Of a stretch of DNA of 64,000 bases, positions 8,295 to 15,301 are shown piece by piece (within the stretch, counting starts at the first letter, position 1; every line of letters starts with the position of its first letter). The DNA comes from Hyphomicrobiales bacterium (GTDB taxonomy: Bacteria; Pseudomonadota; Alphaproteobacteria; Rhizobiales; Rhizobiaceae), in contig UBMP01000020.1 in the NCBI GenBank assembly GCA_900466575.1, positions 248,001-312,000 of the forward strand, written 5' to 3'. The notes beneath the pieces were generated by a model. That model ran no database searches. It was not told the DNA's origin and worked only from the letters and a program-made list of their open reading frames with translations. Both the position numbers and the translations under genes were made by a program.

Positions 8295-8792
8295 ATGGCC
8301 GAGCGCAAGACTACACCGCCGGAGACGGCCCGCGAAGAAGACTATCGCGACTACGACAAACGCAATATTGGCGATGGATGGCCCTATGCCGATGAGGATG
8401 GGTTGCCCGCGGATCGCAATGCTCCCTATGGGACAACTGGCTCAAATCTGGACGAATCCGGACAGGTTGGCGTTGAGATCGCCACCCGGCCGGAGATTAG
8501 CAGTCATGGCGGCCCCGCATTTTCTCCCGCTGCCGAGGCTGACGTCATTCAGGACGATACGCTCGAGGAACGGATTACCGATCTGCTCTCCGAGAACGAA
8601 AATTTCGATCCACAACTCATCACCGTCACGGTCCACGAGGGGGTGGCGACGCTTTCCGGCGAAGTGGAAACGGCTGAAGCGAAGGCGCTAGCCACCACCT
8701 TGGCGCTGTCGGTCGGCGGCATCCGGCGCTGCAGGAACGAGCTGGTGCTGATCGGCGTCGATAGCCATATCCCCTCGGATTCGGATGTCTGA
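8295..8792 (+). CDS. BON-domain protein (165 aa)
   Basis: 165 residues, ATG 8295 preceded by GAGGAAC. The N-terminal half is hydrophilic and Asp/Tyr/Pro-rich. Residues about 88-160 form one BON domain (VTVHEGVATLSGEVETAEAKALATTLALSVGGIRRCRNEL), a putative phospholipid- or envelope-binding module found in osmotic-stress proteins. No export signal is visible, so it may act in the cytoplasm or at the inner membrane face. It is one of four BON proteins in this window. Confidence 0.88.
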   Translation: MAERKTTPPETAREEDYRDYDKRNIGDGWPYADEDGLPADRNAPYGTTGSNLDESGQVGVEIATRPEISSHGGPAFSPAAEADVIQDDTLEERITDLLSENENFDPQLITVTVHEGVATLSGEVETAEAKALATTLALSVGGIRRCRNELVLIGVDSHIPSDSDV

Positions 8793-8823
8793 ACGGCCGA
8801 ACTGTCGGCCATTCCCCAGCCCA

Positions 8824-8845
8824 CCCACCCGTTGTCACGGGTGGG
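8824..8845. terminator. Hairpin downstream of the BON gene
   Basis: Nine-base inverted repeat CCCACCCGT / ACGGGTGGG with loop TGTC, 32 bases after the BON stop. There is no T-run, so it is a processing or weak termination structure rather than a classical terminator. Confidence 0.4.
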
Positions 8846-8888
8846 CACAACCATCAATTCCCGCGAACACCGACCTGAAAGGGTTCCC

Positions 8889-9056
8889 ATGCCCAATGCC
8901 ATGAACTCTCCCGAAGCTCCGGAAAACGGCAAGCCGCGGCCCCACCCCCTGCCGGAACATTCCCGGCGCAGGCTTTTCCGGAGCCGCGAATGGTTTGTGG
9001 CACTTCTGGTATTGATGGCCGTCATCATCCTCGTGTGGATATTCGTCCCGTATTAA
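8889..9056 (+). CDS. 55-residue single-span membrane protein
   Basis: ATG 8889 with GAAAGGG upstream. A polar N-terminus rich in Pro and Arg is followed by a C-terminal hydrophobic helix (EWFVALLVLMAVIILVWIFVPY), so it resembles a tail-anchored micro-protein. No family recognised. It lies in the run of small stress genes and may be read from the upstream BON promoter. Confidence 0.6.
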   Translation: MPNAMNSPEAPENGKPRPHPLPEHSRRRLFRSREWFVALLVLMAVIILVWIFVPY

Positions 9057-9058
9057 GC

Positions 9059-9083
9059 GGAACAAGCGCCGTCGACGGGGGTT
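9059..9083 (+). promoter_or_regulatory. EcfG-type stress promoter for the 65-residue membrane protein
   Basis: GGAAC at 9059-9063, 16 bases, GGTT at 9080-9083, 35 bases before ATG 9119. Confidence 0.58.
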
Positions 9084-9118
9084 TCGGCCTTGAAGCAAAC
9101 AAGGAAGACGAGGTCGAG

Positions 9119-9316
9119 ATGGTGAAGGAAATTCCCCCGGAAGAAGCACGGCAGGGTAGAAACTCTCCCCGGATGGTGATCGTTCTCGTCGTTTCGCTGT
9201 TCCTTGCGTTCGGTGTGCTGACCCTGCTTTATCTTTATGTCTTTACAGGGTCTTATCCTGAGCATCCGCTCGACAATCAGAACAAGCCGCAAGCGACGTC
9301 TCAGCAGCAACCTTGA
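9119..9316 (+). CDS. 65-residue single-span membrane protein
   Basis: ATG 9119, with a purine-rich ribosome site. A short charged N-terminus (MVKEIPPEEARQGRNSPR), one transmembrane helix (about 19-41, MVIVLVVSLFLAFGVLTLLYLYV) and a short polar tail ending in glutamines. No family recognised. It has its own stress-type promoter and ends just before a strong bidirectional hairpin. Confidence 0.65.
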   Translation: MVKEIPPEEARQGRNSPRMVIVLVVSLFLAFGVLTLLYLYVFTGSYPEHPLDNQNKPQATSQQQP

Positions 9317-9322
9317 AGCAAG

Positions 9323-9348
9323 GCGCCGGATCACATCTGATCCGGCGC
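9323..9348. terminator. Bidirectional terminator between convergent small genes
   Basis: Eleven-base perfect inverted repeat (GCGCCGGATCA / TGATCCGGCGC) with loop CATC, followed on the plus strand by TTCTTC. It sits between the convergent genes ending at 9316 (+) and 9331 (-); the stop codon of the minus gene lies within it. Confidence 0.7.
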
Positions 9349-9624
9349 TTCTTCACTGTGCTGCAGCCCGATGTCATTTTCCACGGCCTCCACGCCGTTC
9401 AGGGAAAGCGCGATTTCCGTGCAGCGTTCAATCTCTTCCAGACTATGCACATAGCCCGCCAGATGGATGCGGCGACCCTGAGATGTCACGGTCACTCCGG
9501 AGGCATCCACCGATCCGCTTGTCGCGAGGAGGTTCGCGACGAGTGTCTCGAGGCCAGCCTCTACGGGATGCAGAACTTCGCTCTCAGACAAGGTGTCGTG
9601 GTTTCGTCTGGGCTTGTGAACCAT
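9331..9624 (-). CDS. Small BON-domain protein (97 aa)
   Basis: 97 residues, start 9624 preceded by AGGAG. Nearly the whole protein after residue 25 is one BON-like domain (VEAGLETLVANLLATSGSVDASGVTVTSQGRRIHLAGYVHSLEEIERCTEIALSLNGVEAVENDI, a betaalphabetabetaalpha-type pattern). There is no signal peptide. It is 14 bases downstream of the DUF3008 gene, so probably co-transcribed with it. Confidence 0.82.
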   Translation of the reverse strand: MVHKPRRNHDTLSESEVLHPVEAGLETLVANLLATSGSVDASGVTVTSQGRRIHLAGYVHSLEEIERCTEIALSLNGVEAVENDIGLQHSEEAPDQM

Positions 9625-9638
9625 GGTGTCTGCTCCTC

Positions 9639-9824
9639 TTAATCCGCCTTGTGCTCGGGCTTGCCCTTGCGTTTCGTCGAAGCAAGCTCCTCGAGCTCCT
9701 TTTTTGACATGGATTTCTCCATGCTGCGGGAGGCGCCCTGAAGATCGCCCTTTTTTATGTCGCCGCGCTTTGCAGCCAGAGCTGCGCCTGCCGCCTTCTG
9801 CTGCGCCTGAGATTTGGCCGGCAT
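9639..9824 (-). CDS. DUF3008 small basic protein
   Basis: 61 residues. ATG 9824 is chosen over the in-frame ATG at 9830 because AGGAG directly abuts the latter and is correctly spaced from the former. MPAKSQAQQKAAGAALAAKRG and the C-terminal KKELEELASTKRKGKPEHK are the diagnostic ends of the DUF3008 family, small lysine-rich proteins widespread in Proteobacteria and of unknown function. It neighbours BON-domain stress genes. Confidence 0.85.
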   Translation of the reverse strand: MPAKSQAQQKAAGAALAAKRGDIKKGDLQGASRSMEKSMSKKELEELASTKRKGKPEHKAD

Positions 9825-9854
9825 GTTCATCTCCTGTCGTTCAAGTTAAGGAAA

Positions 9855-9876
9855 AGCCCCGGCTTGCACCGGGGCT
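9855..9876 (-). terminator. Rho-independent terminator for the SWFGD/BON gene
   Basis: Stem AGCCCCGG / CCGGGGCT with loop TGCAAG, followed on the minus strand by TTTTCCTT. It lies 18 bases after the stop of the BON gene at 9894. Confidence 0.72.
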
Positions 9877-9893
9877 GGAGGGCTTGATCCTGG

Positions 9894-10520
9894 TTACAGC
9901 GTGTCTTGCTGTTCCTTAACGCGAAGATTGTTTTGCACATTCTTCACGCCGGTGACCGAGTCCGCGCAATCTTCTGCCACTCGCTTGTCGCCGCGCCGGC
10001 GAACGAAGCCACTGAGTGTCACCTCGCCGTCCTGAACAGTGACGCTGATGTCACTCGCATCCAGGCGGGGATGATCGGTAAGACGGTCGTGGACGTCCTC
10101 GTTAATACGATCGTCCGAGCGGAGGTAGCCTTTCGGGCCGCGTCCGCGATGGCTTTCGTCGCGACGGGCATCCATTTCGCGGCGGCGCTCGGCGTCCTCA
10201 TCCCCAAACCAGGATGCGATTTCGTCGCCGGCACGGTCCCACATGTCCCGGTCGTCTCGGCGGTCGTAATCGCGATACGCGCGGTCGTAATCGCCGGAGG
10301 AACGATAGCGGTCGGAGGGGCCAAAGGGCACGTAACCCGAATAGAGGCCGGCTGGATACTCACCGGCCGGAGCACCGCCGCGGCTATACCGCGCGCCGTA
10401 GCCTTCCTCGCCGTAGCCGAGATCATCCGTCGTCCAATCATCGCGGTTGGGCCTGCGCGCGCTCCGACGACCGTCGTTCATCATGTCGCGCTCATTGCGT
10501 CCGTAATTTCCATAAGCCAT
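9894..10520 (-). CDS. SWFGD/BON-domain protein (208 aa)
   Basis: 208 residues. Residues 1-100 are low-complexity, rich in Gly, Tyr, Arg and Asp. An SWFGD motif is at 103-107 within a charged helix (DEDAERRREMDARRDES). A BON domain spans about 136-202 and ends in VQNNLRVKEQQDTL. There is no export signal. The BON part is close to that of the gene at 33068-33712 (shared LDASDI and VQNNLR), so they are paralogues. Such SWFGD-BON proteins are common in rhizobial stress regulons; a biochemical role is not established. Confidence 0.88.
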   Translation of the reverse strand: MAYGNYGRNERDMMNDGRRSARRPNRDDWTTDDLGYGEEGYGARYSRGGAPAGEYPAGLYSGYVPFGPSDRYRSSGDYDRAYRDYDRRDDRDMWDRAGDEIASWFGDEDAERRREMDARRDESHRGRGPKGYLRSDDRINEDVHDRLTDHPRLDASDISVTVQDGEVTLSGFVRRRGDKRVAEDCADSVTGVKNVQNNLRVKEQQDTL

Positions 10521-10557
10521 TGGGTTTCTCCTTTGGTCGTTTCTTGTTGTCTGGACT

Positions 10558-10578
10558 GGAAGGCGCGGAGCGCCTTCC
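10558..10578. terminator. Hairpin between lipoprotein and SWFGD/BON genes
   Basis: Nine-base inverted repeat GGAAGGCGC / GCGCCTTCC with a three-base loop. There is no T-run on either side; it may attenuate read-through from the lipoprotein gene. Confidence 0.4.
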
Positions 10579-10614
10579 TACCGGGCGATCATGCGCCGCC
10601 CTCTGCCTGCCGGA

Positions 10615-10887
10615 TCAGTAACGGCGCCAGCGGTAGTCGCCGGGGCAATCGTCAACGACGCGACGTCCGTAGCGATCCCTGTAGTAGCAACGTCCCGGCT
10701 CACTGGCGGAGCCGATCAAAGCGCCGGCCACGGCACCAACTGCGCCGCCCACCGCAGCGCCACCCACGTCACCGGTGACTGCGCCGCCCACGATGGCGCC
10801 TCCAGCGCCGCCAATGGCCGCGCCTCTTTCTGTGGCTGTGCACGATGCCAGCGCCATGAGTGGAACAATAACGAGCAGGTATTTCAT
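10615..10887 (-). CDS. Glycine-zipper lipoprotein (90 aa)
   Basis: Start 10887, with GGAGAAGG upstream; an earlier ATG at 10959 lacks this. The N-terminus MKYLLVIVPLMALASC is a lipoprotein signal with lipobox L-A-S-C, so the mature protein is lipidated at Cys16. Residues about 25-62 are Gly/Ala/Val repeats (GGAGGAIVGGAVTG...) typical of glycine-zipper membrane-inserting segments, as in Slp/OsmB-like envelope proteins. The C-terminus has Cys-Tyr-Tyr and Arg-rich parts. Predicted outer-membrane or periplasmic anchored stress protein. Confidence 0.82.
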   Translation of the reverse strand: MKYLLVIVPLMALASCTATERGAAIGGAGGAIVGGAVTGDVGGAAVGGAVGAVAGALIGSASEPGRCYYRDRYGRRVVDDCPGDYRWRRY

Positions 10888-10930
10888 GACCTTCTCCAAG
10901 CTTTTGCGAAAAGTGAAGTTACAGAAAACT

Positions 10931-10955
10931 AACTCTCGACCACGGTCGTTGTTCC
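10931..10955 (-). promoter_or_regulatory. EcfG-type promoter for the glycine-zipper lipoprotein
   Basis: Minus strand GGAAC (10955-10951), 16 bases, AGTT (10934-10931), 44 bases upstream of the lipoprotein start. Confidence 0.5.
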
Positions 10956-10996
10956 ACATCCCGCAAGGTGTCTGCCGTGTGCGAGCGCGCTGTGGC

Positions 10997-11022
10997 GAAA
11001 CAATCTGTGCTGCTCGTGCGTT
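10997..11022 (+). promoter_or_regulatory. Possible EcfG-type promoter with one -35 mismatch
   Basis: GAAAC (one change from GGAAC) at 10997-11001, 17 bases, CGTT at 11019-11022, 39 bases before ATG 11062. The placement is right but the mismatch lowers confidence. Confidence 0.35.
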
Positions 11023-11061
11023 GGGACTTCGGGATGCACTCAGTCAACCAGGAGAAAAACC

Positions 11062-11370
11062 ATGCCTGACAGCCGCTTCGATCAGCGCCGGAAACATGAG
11101 AAACCGGATGTCGTCAACGCCCCGGTCGGCTCGGAAGAGGACGTCGCCAGCCTCGCACTGAACGTCGACTCGCGTGAGATCAATGCGATTGCAATGGCGG
11201 GCGAACCTTTCGGCGAGCGCCGCCAACGTCTTATTGAAATGATCGGCGAAATCGAAGCGCGAATGGACGCCAGCTCCCGCGGCAAGGATCTGGAGCCGTT
11301 GCTTGAAGAGGCCAAGACAGCTCTGCGGATCGTGGAGGAGCGGGAACGCGAGGGTACAGACCGGCGATAA
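11062..11370 (+). CDS. Hypothetical protein, coiled-coil-like (102 aa)
   Basis: 102 residues, ATG 11062 with AGGAG upstream. Charged and helical throughout (IEMIGEIEARMDASSRGKDLEPLLEEAKTALRIVEERER), predicted soluble, no signal peptide. No family recognised. It lies divergent from the lipoprotein gene. Confidence 0.68.
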   Translation: MPDSRFDQRRKHEKPDVVNAPVGSEEDVASLALNVDSREINAIAMAGEPFGERRQRLIEMIGEIEARMDASSRGKDLEPLLEEAKTALRIVEEREREGTDRR

Positions 11371-11407
11371 TGGCCGGCCGGAATTTGTTCTAAGGCCCGA
11401 CGGCAGT

Positions 11408-11608
11408 CTATACGCTCTGGGGCGGATTGTCGTTCTCGTCAGGATTGGGCACGGGGGCCTCATCCGGTAGGCGATCGGGATCCGGCTCGCCAATTGGGGC
11501 GGGTGGCGTCATCGGAGGCGGAACCGGGTCCGGTTGTCCAGGCGTTTCCGGGAGAAGGATGGTCCCCGAACCTGCGGAAAAACGCGCGTCATGCTGCCAA
11601 AAAGTCAT
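11408..11608 (-). CDS. Possible proline-rich 66-residue protein
   Basis: Frame with repeated Pro-Asp/Pro-Glu units (GEPDPDRLPDEAPVPNPDENDNPP). The ribosome site is weak. Short acidic proline-rich proteins of this look occur in rhizobia, but composition alone could produce it; an antisense plus-strand frame of similar length also exists. Confidence 0.4.
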   Translation of the reverse strand: MTFWQHDARFSAGSGTILLPETPGQPDPVPPPMTPPAPIGEPDPDRLPDEAPVPNPDENDNPPQSV

Positions 11609-11627
11609 CGAGAAATCCCGTATTTGA

Positions 11628-11650
11628 GACGCGGCGCATTCTGCCGCGTC
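11628..11650 (+). terminator. Rho-independent terminator (plus strand)
   Basis: Stem GACGCGGC / GCCGCGTC with loop GCATTCT, followed by TTTGCTTT. It could end transcription from the 102-residue gene at 11062 or of an unannotated plus-strand transcript. Confidence 0.55.
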
Positions 11651-11689
11651 TTTGCTTTCCGTTAGTGTCCAGACGAGGGACGCGAGGGT

Positions 11690-12304
11690 TTACTTGGCGA
11701 GGCCCTGCGCCATTTTCAGATGCTCTTCCAATGCGGGAAGCGTATCGCCCGCCCATTTCTTCAGGGCCTCATTGTCCCCGGTGTTGGAATAGGCACGGAA
11801 GAGGTCGACGGCCTTTTCGTGTGCGGCCACCTGCTCCTTGCGGTACTCCGCCGCCAGAGCGTCGCCCTTCAGACCCTTGAGCTTTTTCAGCATCTGCTGC
11901 TGCTGTTTGGACATGGACTTCGGCGCAGCCGCTTCCGCACTGGCCGGTTGAAGCAGCTGCTTCAGTTCCTTGGTCGTCTTGGTATGATCCTCGATCATGT
12001 GCTGCGCGAACCTTTTTGTCGCGCCATCCTTGATATTGCTCCGGCTGACGAGCTGGCTCGACTGCACTTCGAACATATCCGACTGTGCCGCTTTCGTAAC
12101 GAAATCCTTCGTCGACACAACGGAAGCTCCCTGACCCGGCTTCGCGGGATTGGCCGTGTTCGGCGTCGCGGTCGAGTTCGTGCCCGGGCTGGTCGTCTGG
12201 GTGTCGGACTTCATCGTCCCATCGTTGCTGGGGGCTGTGGAGGACTGAGCGAAAACGGGGCTTGCAATCAGCAAGGCCGCACATGTCAGGGCGAGAGGTT
12301 TCAT
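11690..12304 (-). CDS. DUF4142 domain protein, exported (204 aa)
   Basis: Start 12304 with AAAGGAG upstream; the in-frame start at 12349 is rejected. Signal peptide MKPLALTCAALLIASPVFAQ, then a Ser/Thr/Pro linker. Residues about 60-200 form a helical, ferritin-like DUF4142 domain (VTKAAQSDMFEVQSSQLVSRSN, KRFAQHMIEDHTKTTKELKQLL, with C-terminal LPALEEHLKMAQGL). DUF4142 proteins are periplasmic and often stress-linked; their biochemistry is unknown. A second copy is at 23318. Confidence 0.88.
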   Translation of the reverse strand: MKPLALTCAALLIASPVFAQSSTAPSNDGTMKSDTQTTSPGTNSTATPNTANPAKPGQGASVVSTKDFVTKAAQSDMFEVQSSQLVSRSNIKDGATKRFAQHMIEDHTKTTKELKQLLQPASAEAAAPKSMSKQQQQMLKKLKGLKGDALAAEYRKEQVAAHEKAVDLFRAYSNTGDNEALKKWAGDTLPALEEHLKMAQGLAK

Positions 12305-12330
12305 GAGGTTTCTCCTTTTTGCGTCCTCCC

Positions 12331-12355
12331 AACACCTCACGCTCTCCAAGGTTCC
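12331..12355 (-). promoter_or_regulatory. EcfG-type promoter for the DUF4142 gene
   Basis: Minus strand GGAAC (12355-12351), 16 bases, TGTT (12334-12331), 27 bases before the start at 12304. Confidence 0.5.
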
Positions 12356-12838
12356 CTAATCCTCGACGGCTTCGCCCAGCTCCTCCCTGAGCCGCTGGCG
12401 AGCCCGGTTGAGCCTGCTCTTCACCGTTCCAACCGCACAGTCGCATATGACAGCCGCGTCCTCGTAGCTTTCGCCCTGAATGACAATCAGCACCAGGATC
12501 TCGCGATATTGATCGGGGAGCCGCATGAGTGCGGAGTAGACTTCCTTCGCGCGCGCCGACCATTCCTGATCGGGCTGTGTAACCAGTGTATTCGTGCTGT
12601 CCGGGGGAAGTCCGATGACCTCGCGCTCTCGCTTCCGGTAGCGTGTGTTGAACGTGTTTCGCATGATGGTGAAGAGCCACGACTTAAGACGTGTACCTTC
12701 GGTATACTGATTGAGGTTTGCTATCGCCTTGATGAGCGTTTCCTGCACGAGATCGTCCGCATTTTCCGGCTGGGGGCACAGAATTCTCGCAAACGCTCTG
12801 AGTGCAGGGATGAGCTCGACAACTTGTTCACGGCTCAT
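12356..12838 (-). CDS. ECF RNA polymerase sigma factor, EcfG-like
   Basis: 160 residues from ATG 12838; the longer frame begins at a TTG without ribosome site. Sigma region 2 is ALRAFARILC...ADDLVQETLIKAIANLNQ...KSWLFTIMRNTFNTRYRKRERE; region 4 is LPDQYREILVLIVIQGESYEDAAVICDCAVGTVKSRLNRARQRLRE. The region 2 pattern LVQETL...SWLFTIMRN resembles the EcfG (ECF15) general-stress group. No NepR anti-sigma or PhyR gene is adjacent, which is unusual for the primary EcfG, so this may be an additional paralogue. It lies in the middle of an island carrying many EcfG-type promoters and might read them. Confidence 0.88.
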   Translation of the reverse strand: MSREQVVELIPALRAFARILCPQPENADDLVQETLIKAIANLNQYTEGTRLKSWLFTIMRNTFNTRYRKREREVIGLPPDSTNTLVTQPDQEWSARAKEVYSALMRLPDQYREILVLIVIQGESYEDAAVICDCAVGTVKSRLNRARQRLREELGEAVED

Positions 12839-13232
12839 GTCGATTTCCACGCCTGGTATTGATCGGATGTTGACAAGAACGACCAGTGCCAACCGTTAGA
12901 GCTTCGGCTTTTCATCTGCCGGCTACGCGGGGCAGGCTTGAACTGCAGGTGAATGTGATGTCTCGTTCTCCCGCTGTGGTTGATCTCTGGAAAACGAAAT
13001 GGGGGGACAACTCGCACATGGACGCTTTGACTCCTCATGCTGCCATGATGATGAATGTCGAACTCGCTCTGGTAATGTTTCTGCGAGCGCGATTGTTCCT
13101 GCCGAAGACCCAAAAATTAGAGGGTTCTAAAATTTTTTATGCAAATTTAGTGGCTCGATTGATCTGCCGCATGAAACCCGCCGTAAAACGATGAGTTAGT
13201 GACCAAACGAGACTTTTAGGCGCGAGGTTGAA
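12839..13232. other. Intergenic stretch without a supported gene
   Basis: About 390 bases between the sigma gene and the 58-residue gene, AT-rich around 13110-13150. A plus-strand frame (12959-13194) has no good ribosome site or family. No EcfG-type site was seen. Confidence 0.5.
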
Positions 13233-13409
13233 ATGGCTCACTTTTTGGACCGGCATGTCGATCGCGCCGAAGCTGCGGAAGTTGAACGGCTCGTCAATGA
13301 GCTTGTTGCGGAGATCGGTGGCCGGGAAGTGCGGGCTGAAATTCACTCGCTCGCCTTGAAACTTCAGGCCTTGCTTGATGAGCGGGAGGCCAAGGACGAG
13401 CGGGTCTAG
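13233..13409 (+). CDS. Small hypothetical protein (58 aa)
   Basis: ATG 13233, with GCGAGGTTG upstream; the peptide MAHFLDRHVDRAEAAEVERLVNELVAEIG... is charged and helical, compatible with a short coiled coil. No family recognised. It ends 14 bases before the convergent methyltransferase gene. Confidence 0.55.
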   Translation: MAHFLDRHVDRAEAAEVERLVNELVAEIGGREVRAEIHSLALKLQALLDEREAKDERV

Positions 13410-13423
13410 TGAACCTCAAGTCC

Positions 13424-14170
13424 TCAACAAGGCGGCACATCGACGCCATAGGGGCGACGTCCGCGCCGGCAAAGATAGACCTCGCGTTCAGGATTTGACT
13501 CGATATCGAAGCCGGAGCTTCTCAGCATGGCTTCGACTGCTCCCTTGTTTGGAAAGAACCAGTTCGTCAGATCGCCTGCATAGGCTTTTTCGATGAAGAA
13601 GAGCCTGGGAAATGCGGGCCGGTCGAAAACGCTCCATTCCGCGAAATCGTAATCGGGTGCCAGTTCCGGCGTGCGCTCGTCGCCGCGCTGCAGGCACTGA
13701 AAAAGCAGCTCGTCTCCCACTACATGTTCGTGGAGCAGGTCAAGGGCCAGCAGAGGGTGGCGCAGGTGATAGAGCACACCCATGAAAATGACGAGATCGA
13801 AGCGCTGTCCAAGCTTTGCCACGTCATAAACCGACATCTGGATAAACTCGATATCCAACCCGGCATGGTTCGCCGCGAAGCGCGCCTGCGCCAGATAGCG
13901 GGGGTCGTTGTCAATTCCGACCACCCGCCCGGCGTTTCGCCGCTTCATTTCCATCGCGTAGAAGCCGGCGTTGCAGCCGATATCCAGCACCGATTTCCCC
14001 TGAAGATCGTCCGGAACGACATGCTGGAACCCCGCCCATTTGAAGGCGGGATAGTCCCCGAGAAAGTGGTCTTCTGCCGTCTGCAGTTCCCCGATCCTGA
14101 GATTCTGGAACCACGGCCCCAGTTCTTCGATCCGCTTCTTCAGTGCCGTCTCTTTCGTCGAGGAAAACAT
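13424..14170 (-). CDS. SAM-dependent methyltransferase (TIGR04290-like)
   Basis: 248 residues. SAM-binding motif VLDIGCNAGFYAMEMKRR begins at residue 61, the post-I acidic residue is in VGIDNDPRYL, and motif IV is FDLVIFMGVLYHLRHPLLALD. The overall shape matches the TIGR04290 methyltransferase family, usually found beside glycosyltransferases. The start lies two bases after the stop of the sugar-nucleotide enzyme gene, so it is the last gene of the glycan operon. It likely methylates a sugar or lipid intermediate; the acceptor is unknown. Confidence 0.85.
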   Translation of the reverse strand: MFSSTKETALKKRIEELGPWFQNLRIGELQTAEDHFLGDYPAFKWAGFQHVVPDDLQGKSVLDIGCNAGFYAMEMKRRNAGRVVGIDNDPRYLAQARFAANHAGLDIEFIQMSVYDVAKLGQRFDLVIFMGVLYHLRHPLLALDLLHEHVVGDELLFQCLQRGDERTPELAPDYDFAEWSVFDRPAFPRLFFIEKAYAGDLTNWFFPNKGAVEAMLRSSGFDIESNPEREVYLCRRGRRPYGVDVPPC

Positions 14171-14172
14171 GT

Positions 14173-15219
14173 TCAGGTGGCACCCTGCGCGGTAACCGTG
14201 GCAGTCGGGACGACAAGATGCGGCGGGCGGGCGCGGTCGACCTTCGTCATCTCGCCGAGCACTTGGCGGAACCATTGGATCGTGGGCTTCAATCCCTCCT
14301 CCAGGGGAACCACCGGAGCCCAGTCCAGCAATTGTTCGGCCCTGACGATATGGGGCCGCCGGCGGCGAGGATCGTCGAGCGGGAGGGGCAGGTGCCGCAC
14401 CGGCCGTGATACGCCTATCTGACGCAGCACCAGACTTGCCAGCCGGTTGACGGTGAACTCGCCTGGATTCCCGAGGTTGACCGGACCATCCGGTGTTTCC
14501 TCGACATCCATCAGTGCGACCAGACCGCGCACAAGGTCGGACACGTAGCAGAAGGAACGCGTCTGCTCGCCCGAGCCATAGATCGTCAGCGCCTCTCCGC
14601 TCAGCGATTGAACGATGAGATTGGAGACAATCCGGCCGTCGTCCGGCCGCATGCGCGGGCCGTAGGTGTTGAAAATGCGCGCCACGCGCACATCGACACG
14701 GTGCGCCCGCAGCATGTCGTAGCAAAGGGCTTCAGCCGCTCGTTTTCCTTCGTCATAACAGGCGCGAGGACCCGTGCAGTTGACGTTGCCGAGATAGTCC
14801 TCGCGTTGTGGATGCTCTTCCGGATCGCCGTAGATTTCGCTGGTGGAAGCCTGCAGAAAGCGTGCGCCGTGACGCTCGGCCAGTTGCAGGAGATTGAGTG
14901 TCCCGGCGACGCAGGTCATCATGGTGTGAACCGGATCGGCTTGATAGCTCGGGGGAGAAGCCGCGCAGGCGAGATTGTAGACCTCGTCAACCGGCTCCTC
15001 GATTTCCAGAGGATCGCAGATATCCGCATCGACGAAACGAAACCTCTCTGCGCCGATATGCGCCCGAATGTTCTCTTTGCGTCCGGTCTGAAGATTGTCG
15101 ATACAGACCACCTTGTGGCCCATCGCCATGAGATGATCGCACAGATGCGAACCTATGAAGCCTGCGCCTCCGGCGACGAGGATACGCTTTGAGGCCGTCG
15201 TCAAACGTCGTTCCTGCAT
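14173..15219 (-). CDS. NAD-dependent epimerase/dehydratase, UDP-glucuronate decarboxylase-like
   Basis: 348 residues. Rossmann motif GGAGFIGSH at 17-25, TSEIYGDP at 126-133, catalytic Tyr155 and Lys159 in CYDEGKR. The string GPRACYDEGKRAAE is characteristic of UDP-xylose synthase-type (UXS) decarboxylases, which make UDP-xylose from UDP-glucuronate. The start has GGGAGAAG upstream and is 82 bases after the preceding glycosyltransferase, the only large gap in the operon. It probably supplies a pentose donor for the glycan made here. Confidence 0.85.
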   Translation of the reverse strand: MQERRLTTASKRILVAGGAGFIGSHLCDHLMAMGHKVVCIDNLQTGRKENIRAHIGAERFRFVDADICDPLEIEEPVDEVYNLACAASPPSYQADPVHTMMTCVAGTLNLLQLAERHGARFLQASTSEIYGDPEEHPQREDYLGNVNCTGPRACYDEGKRAAEALCYDMLRAHRVDVRVARIFNTYGPRMRPDDGRIVSNLIVQSLSGEALTIYGSGEQTRSFCYVSDLVRGLVALMDVEETPDGPVNLGNPGEFTVNRLASLVLRQIGVSRPVRHLPLPLDDPRRRRPHIVRAEQLLDWAPVVPLEEGLKPTIQWFRQVLGEMTKVDRARPPHLVVPTATVTAQGAT

Positions 15220-15301
15220 GGTCTTCTCCCTTTTGGCTTCAGATGTGCGTTATGCGCATTTCAGGACGGAACGGCGTTTTCGGTCGCTCCTGGATTTGCT
15301 C

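Noticed and set aside
11427-11627. Plus-strand Gly/Ser-rich frame ending just before a terminator
   Set aside because: Its Gly/Ser composition is what the antisense of a Pro-rich frame produces; no ribosome site or family.
12886-13194. Plus-strand frame between the sigma gene and the 58-residue gene
   Set aside because: No ribosome site, no recognisable family and odd composition.
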